Below are positions 14,501-15,794 of a stretch of 15,794 nt of DNA, piece after piece. Each line of letters opens with the position of its first letter. The stretch's first letter is position 1. The stretch is from a bacterium (lineage in GTDB: Bacteria; Ratteibacteria; UBA8468; B48-G9; JAFGKM01). Below the pieces are notes generated by a model, which was not told the DNA's origin, did no database searches, and was given only the letters and a program-made list of their open reading frames with translations. The stretch covers positions 1-15,794 of the forward strand of contig JALNXB010000042.1 in NCBI GenBank assembly GCA_023230585.1, in the 5' to 3' direction. The translations under genes and the position numbers were made by a program.

Positions 14501-15580
14501 TTATGTTTTGTTTGTATCTTTTGCAGGGTATGACCCTAAAACTTTAAGAAAAACAGTCTCTTTTTCAAGTTCAGTAAGAACGCTTTTTATTTTATTATCT
14601 TCTTTATGCCCAATAAAATCAAGATAAAATATATAATCCCAAGCTTTTTTCTTGCTCGGTCTTGATTCAATTCTTGTTAGGTTGATGTTAGATTTAGTAA
14701 AATGGTTTAAGATATCTTGTAAAGCACCAATCTTATCTTTGATAGATAAAATTATAGAAGTCTGGTCTGTTTCTGTCTTACTTGAAAGTTTTTTCCCAAC
14801 AACAAGAAACCGTGTTACGTTTCCTGTGTAATCTTCTATATTTTCAGCAAGAATATTCATCTTATAAATAGAGGCAGCAACTTTTGCTCCGATAGCGGCT
14901 GTTTCTTTTTCGTTAGATGCAAGTTGGACTGCTTTTGATGTGCTTTCGGCTTCAACTATTTCAATGTTAGGAAGGTTTGTTGTTATCCAGTTCCAACATT
15001 GAGATATAGGTTGAGGATGTGAGAAAATTTTCTTTACATTTTTTATTGAATCTTCTTTTGAAAGAAAGAAATGGTGAACATCAAGAATAACCTCAGATAC
15101 TATTTTAAGGTTGCTATCAACAAACATATCAAGGGTATGGGTTACGACTCCTTCTATTGAGTTTTCTACTGGAACGATTCCGTAATCGGCTCTGTTATGC
15201 TCTACTTCCTTAAACACATTGTCTATTGTCCTGCAAGGAATGTACTCTACCTTTTCTCCAAACTGTTTAATGGCTGCCTGCTGAGTAAATGTTCCTTCAG
15301 GTCCAAAGTAGGCAACTTTTATTTGCCTAAACATACCTCTGTATACTTTAAATATGGATTCCATAATTGTTTCAATGTCTTTTTCTTTAAGGAGCCCTTT
15401 GTTGACTTTTACAAGGTTTTCTATAATTCTTTTTTCTCTTGCAGGGTCAAAAGGTGGCAGTTTTTCGTCTTTCTTTACCTCAAAGATTTCCTTTACTTTT
15501 TCTGCTCTTAAACTTAGTAATTCAAGAAGTTGTTTGTCGATATTATCAATATCTTTTCTAGTTTCATCAAGGTTCTTCAT
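14501..15580 (-). CDS. pheA: Bifunctional chorismate mutase / prephenate dehydratase (P-protein)
   Basis: A 359-residue cytoplasmic enzyme converting chorismate through prephenate to phenylpyruvate in phenylalanine synthesis. The AroQ-type chorismate mutase helices occupy about 1-85 (RKDIDNIDKQLLELLSLRAE). The prephenate dehydratase domain runs from about 88 to 265, with YFGPEGTFTQQAA, PVENSIEG at 137-144 and the catalytic-region TRF at 256-258. A C-terminal ACT domain at 272-350 has GAL (285-287) and ESRP (305-308), the phenylalanine-binding feedback site. Length and order are normal. AGAGGT lies upstream of the ATG. It heads the pheA-aroF-DUF47 operon, and its leader contains an R1 repeat. 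Confidence 0.97.
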   Translation of the reverse strand: MKNLDETRKDIDNIDKQLLELLSLRAEKVKEIFEVKKDEKLPPFDPAREKRIIENLVKVNKGLLKEKDIETIMESIFKVYRGMFRQIKVAYFGPEGTFTQQAAIKQFGEKVEYIPCRTIDNVFKEVEHNRADYGIVPVENSIEGVVTHTLDMFVDSNLKIVSEVILDVHHFFLSKEDSIKNVKKIFSHPQPISQCWNWITTNLPNIEIVEAESTSKAVQLASNEKETAAIGAKVAASIYKMNILAENIEDYTGNVTRFLVVGKKLSSKTETDQTSIILSIKDKIGALQDILNHFTKSNINLTRIESRPSKKKAWDYIFYLDFIGHKEDNKIKSVLTELEKETVFLKVLGSYPAKDTNKT

Positions 15581-15640
15581 TTTATTTACCTCTTTTTTTT
15601 GTCTTGAGACTCCTTATTTGTTGTATATTTAATCCTTACT

Positions 15641-15794
15641 GTTATTTTATCCTTACCTTGTCGCCGTTTTGTGAAAAAAGCATGTGTTTAGGAACGAATT
15701 ACGAGGTGCTAACCGACGCTTTTTGTCGTTGCGAAGGAACGCTTTGTGTGACTGCGGCAATCCTCGTTTTTATCCTATACACTATTGTTTATTC
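15641..15794 (+). repeat. R1 dispersed repeat, copy 4, interrupted by an R2 element
   Basis: It begins TTTTATCCTTACCTTGTCGC and CGTTTTGTG as in copy 3. It is then broken by the R2 element and about 15 bases, and resumes with GTTGCGAAGGAACG and GCGGCAATCCTCGTTTTTAT. The last bases, ACTATTGTTTAT, repeat the sequence that begins copy 3 near 10993, hinting that another unit begins beyond the window. It lies upstream of pheA. Confidence 0.6.
15671..15710 (-). repeat. R2 dispersed repeat, copy 4, nested in R1
   Basis: GTGAAAAAAG, CATGTG, GAACGAATTA and GGTGCT match 11113-11151. It separates two parts of an R1 unit that are adjacent in copies 2 and 3. Confidence 0.6.

Noticed and set aside
15354..15632. 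Overlapping plus-strand open frames opposite pheA
   Set aside because: They are low-complexity F/S-rich shadows of the A-rich coding strand of pheA, which has all expected motifs.
1..15794. CRISPR array, tRNA or rRNA genes
   Set aside because: The repeats are few, unequal in length and unevenly spaced, and no cloverleaf or rRNA segment was recognised.

Overview
This is an AT-rich bacterial window carrying eight genes, all read from the minus strand, with repeat-filled spacers between transcription units. The gene set points to a Gram-negative, probably uncultured carbohydrate-using lineage of the Omnitrophota / Lentisphaerae / PVC-like kind: very large secreted beta-helix and lyase-like proteins with LamG and CBM9-type modules, a UroD-family protein of the type multiplied in those genomes, heavy use of ATA and AGA codons, and spacers built of small palindromic repeats. 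The phylum is inferred from style only, since no marker gene is present.

In the direction of transcription (right to left) the layout is as follows. (1) An aromatic and phosphate operon: chorismate mutase/prephenate dehydratase (14501-15580), DAHP synthase of the Thermotoga type (13457-14479) and a DUF47/PhoU-like protein (12767-13447), with gaps of 21 and 9 bases. (2) A lone UroD-family protein (11298-12464). (3) A two-gene operon of giant exported proteins: a PL26/YetA-like exo-lyase-like protein of 1318 residues ending in a LamG-like domain (7008-10964), and a 1383-residue LamG-TPR-beta-helix-CBM9 protein (2847-6998). The stop codon of the first touches the ribosome binding site of the second. 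(4) A PiT-type anion transporter (1448-2377) followed by an iron-dependent alcohol dehydrogenase (293-1411).

The two giant proteins look like the extracellular part of a polysaccharide-degrading module (recognition, depolymerisation, binding), and the UroD-family protein is a plausible cytoplasmic partner. DUF47 proteins normally sit directly beside their PiT transporter; here the pair lies about 10 kb apart with the polysaccharide genes between them, which suggests that those genes were inserted or that the operon was rearranged. The PiT protein also lacks the usual aspartate in both copies of its signature.

Every operon boundary is occupied by short repeats: a roughly 80-120 base element (R1), a roughly 30-40 base element (R2), a pseudoknot-capable element (R3) and perfect 8-9 bp hairpins with CAAG-containing loops. 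R2, R3 and an identical 15-mer lie on both sides of the pit-adh pair in the same orientation. One intrinsic terminator is credible (2717-2742, minus strand). No tRNA, rRNA, CRISPR array or transposase gene was seen.
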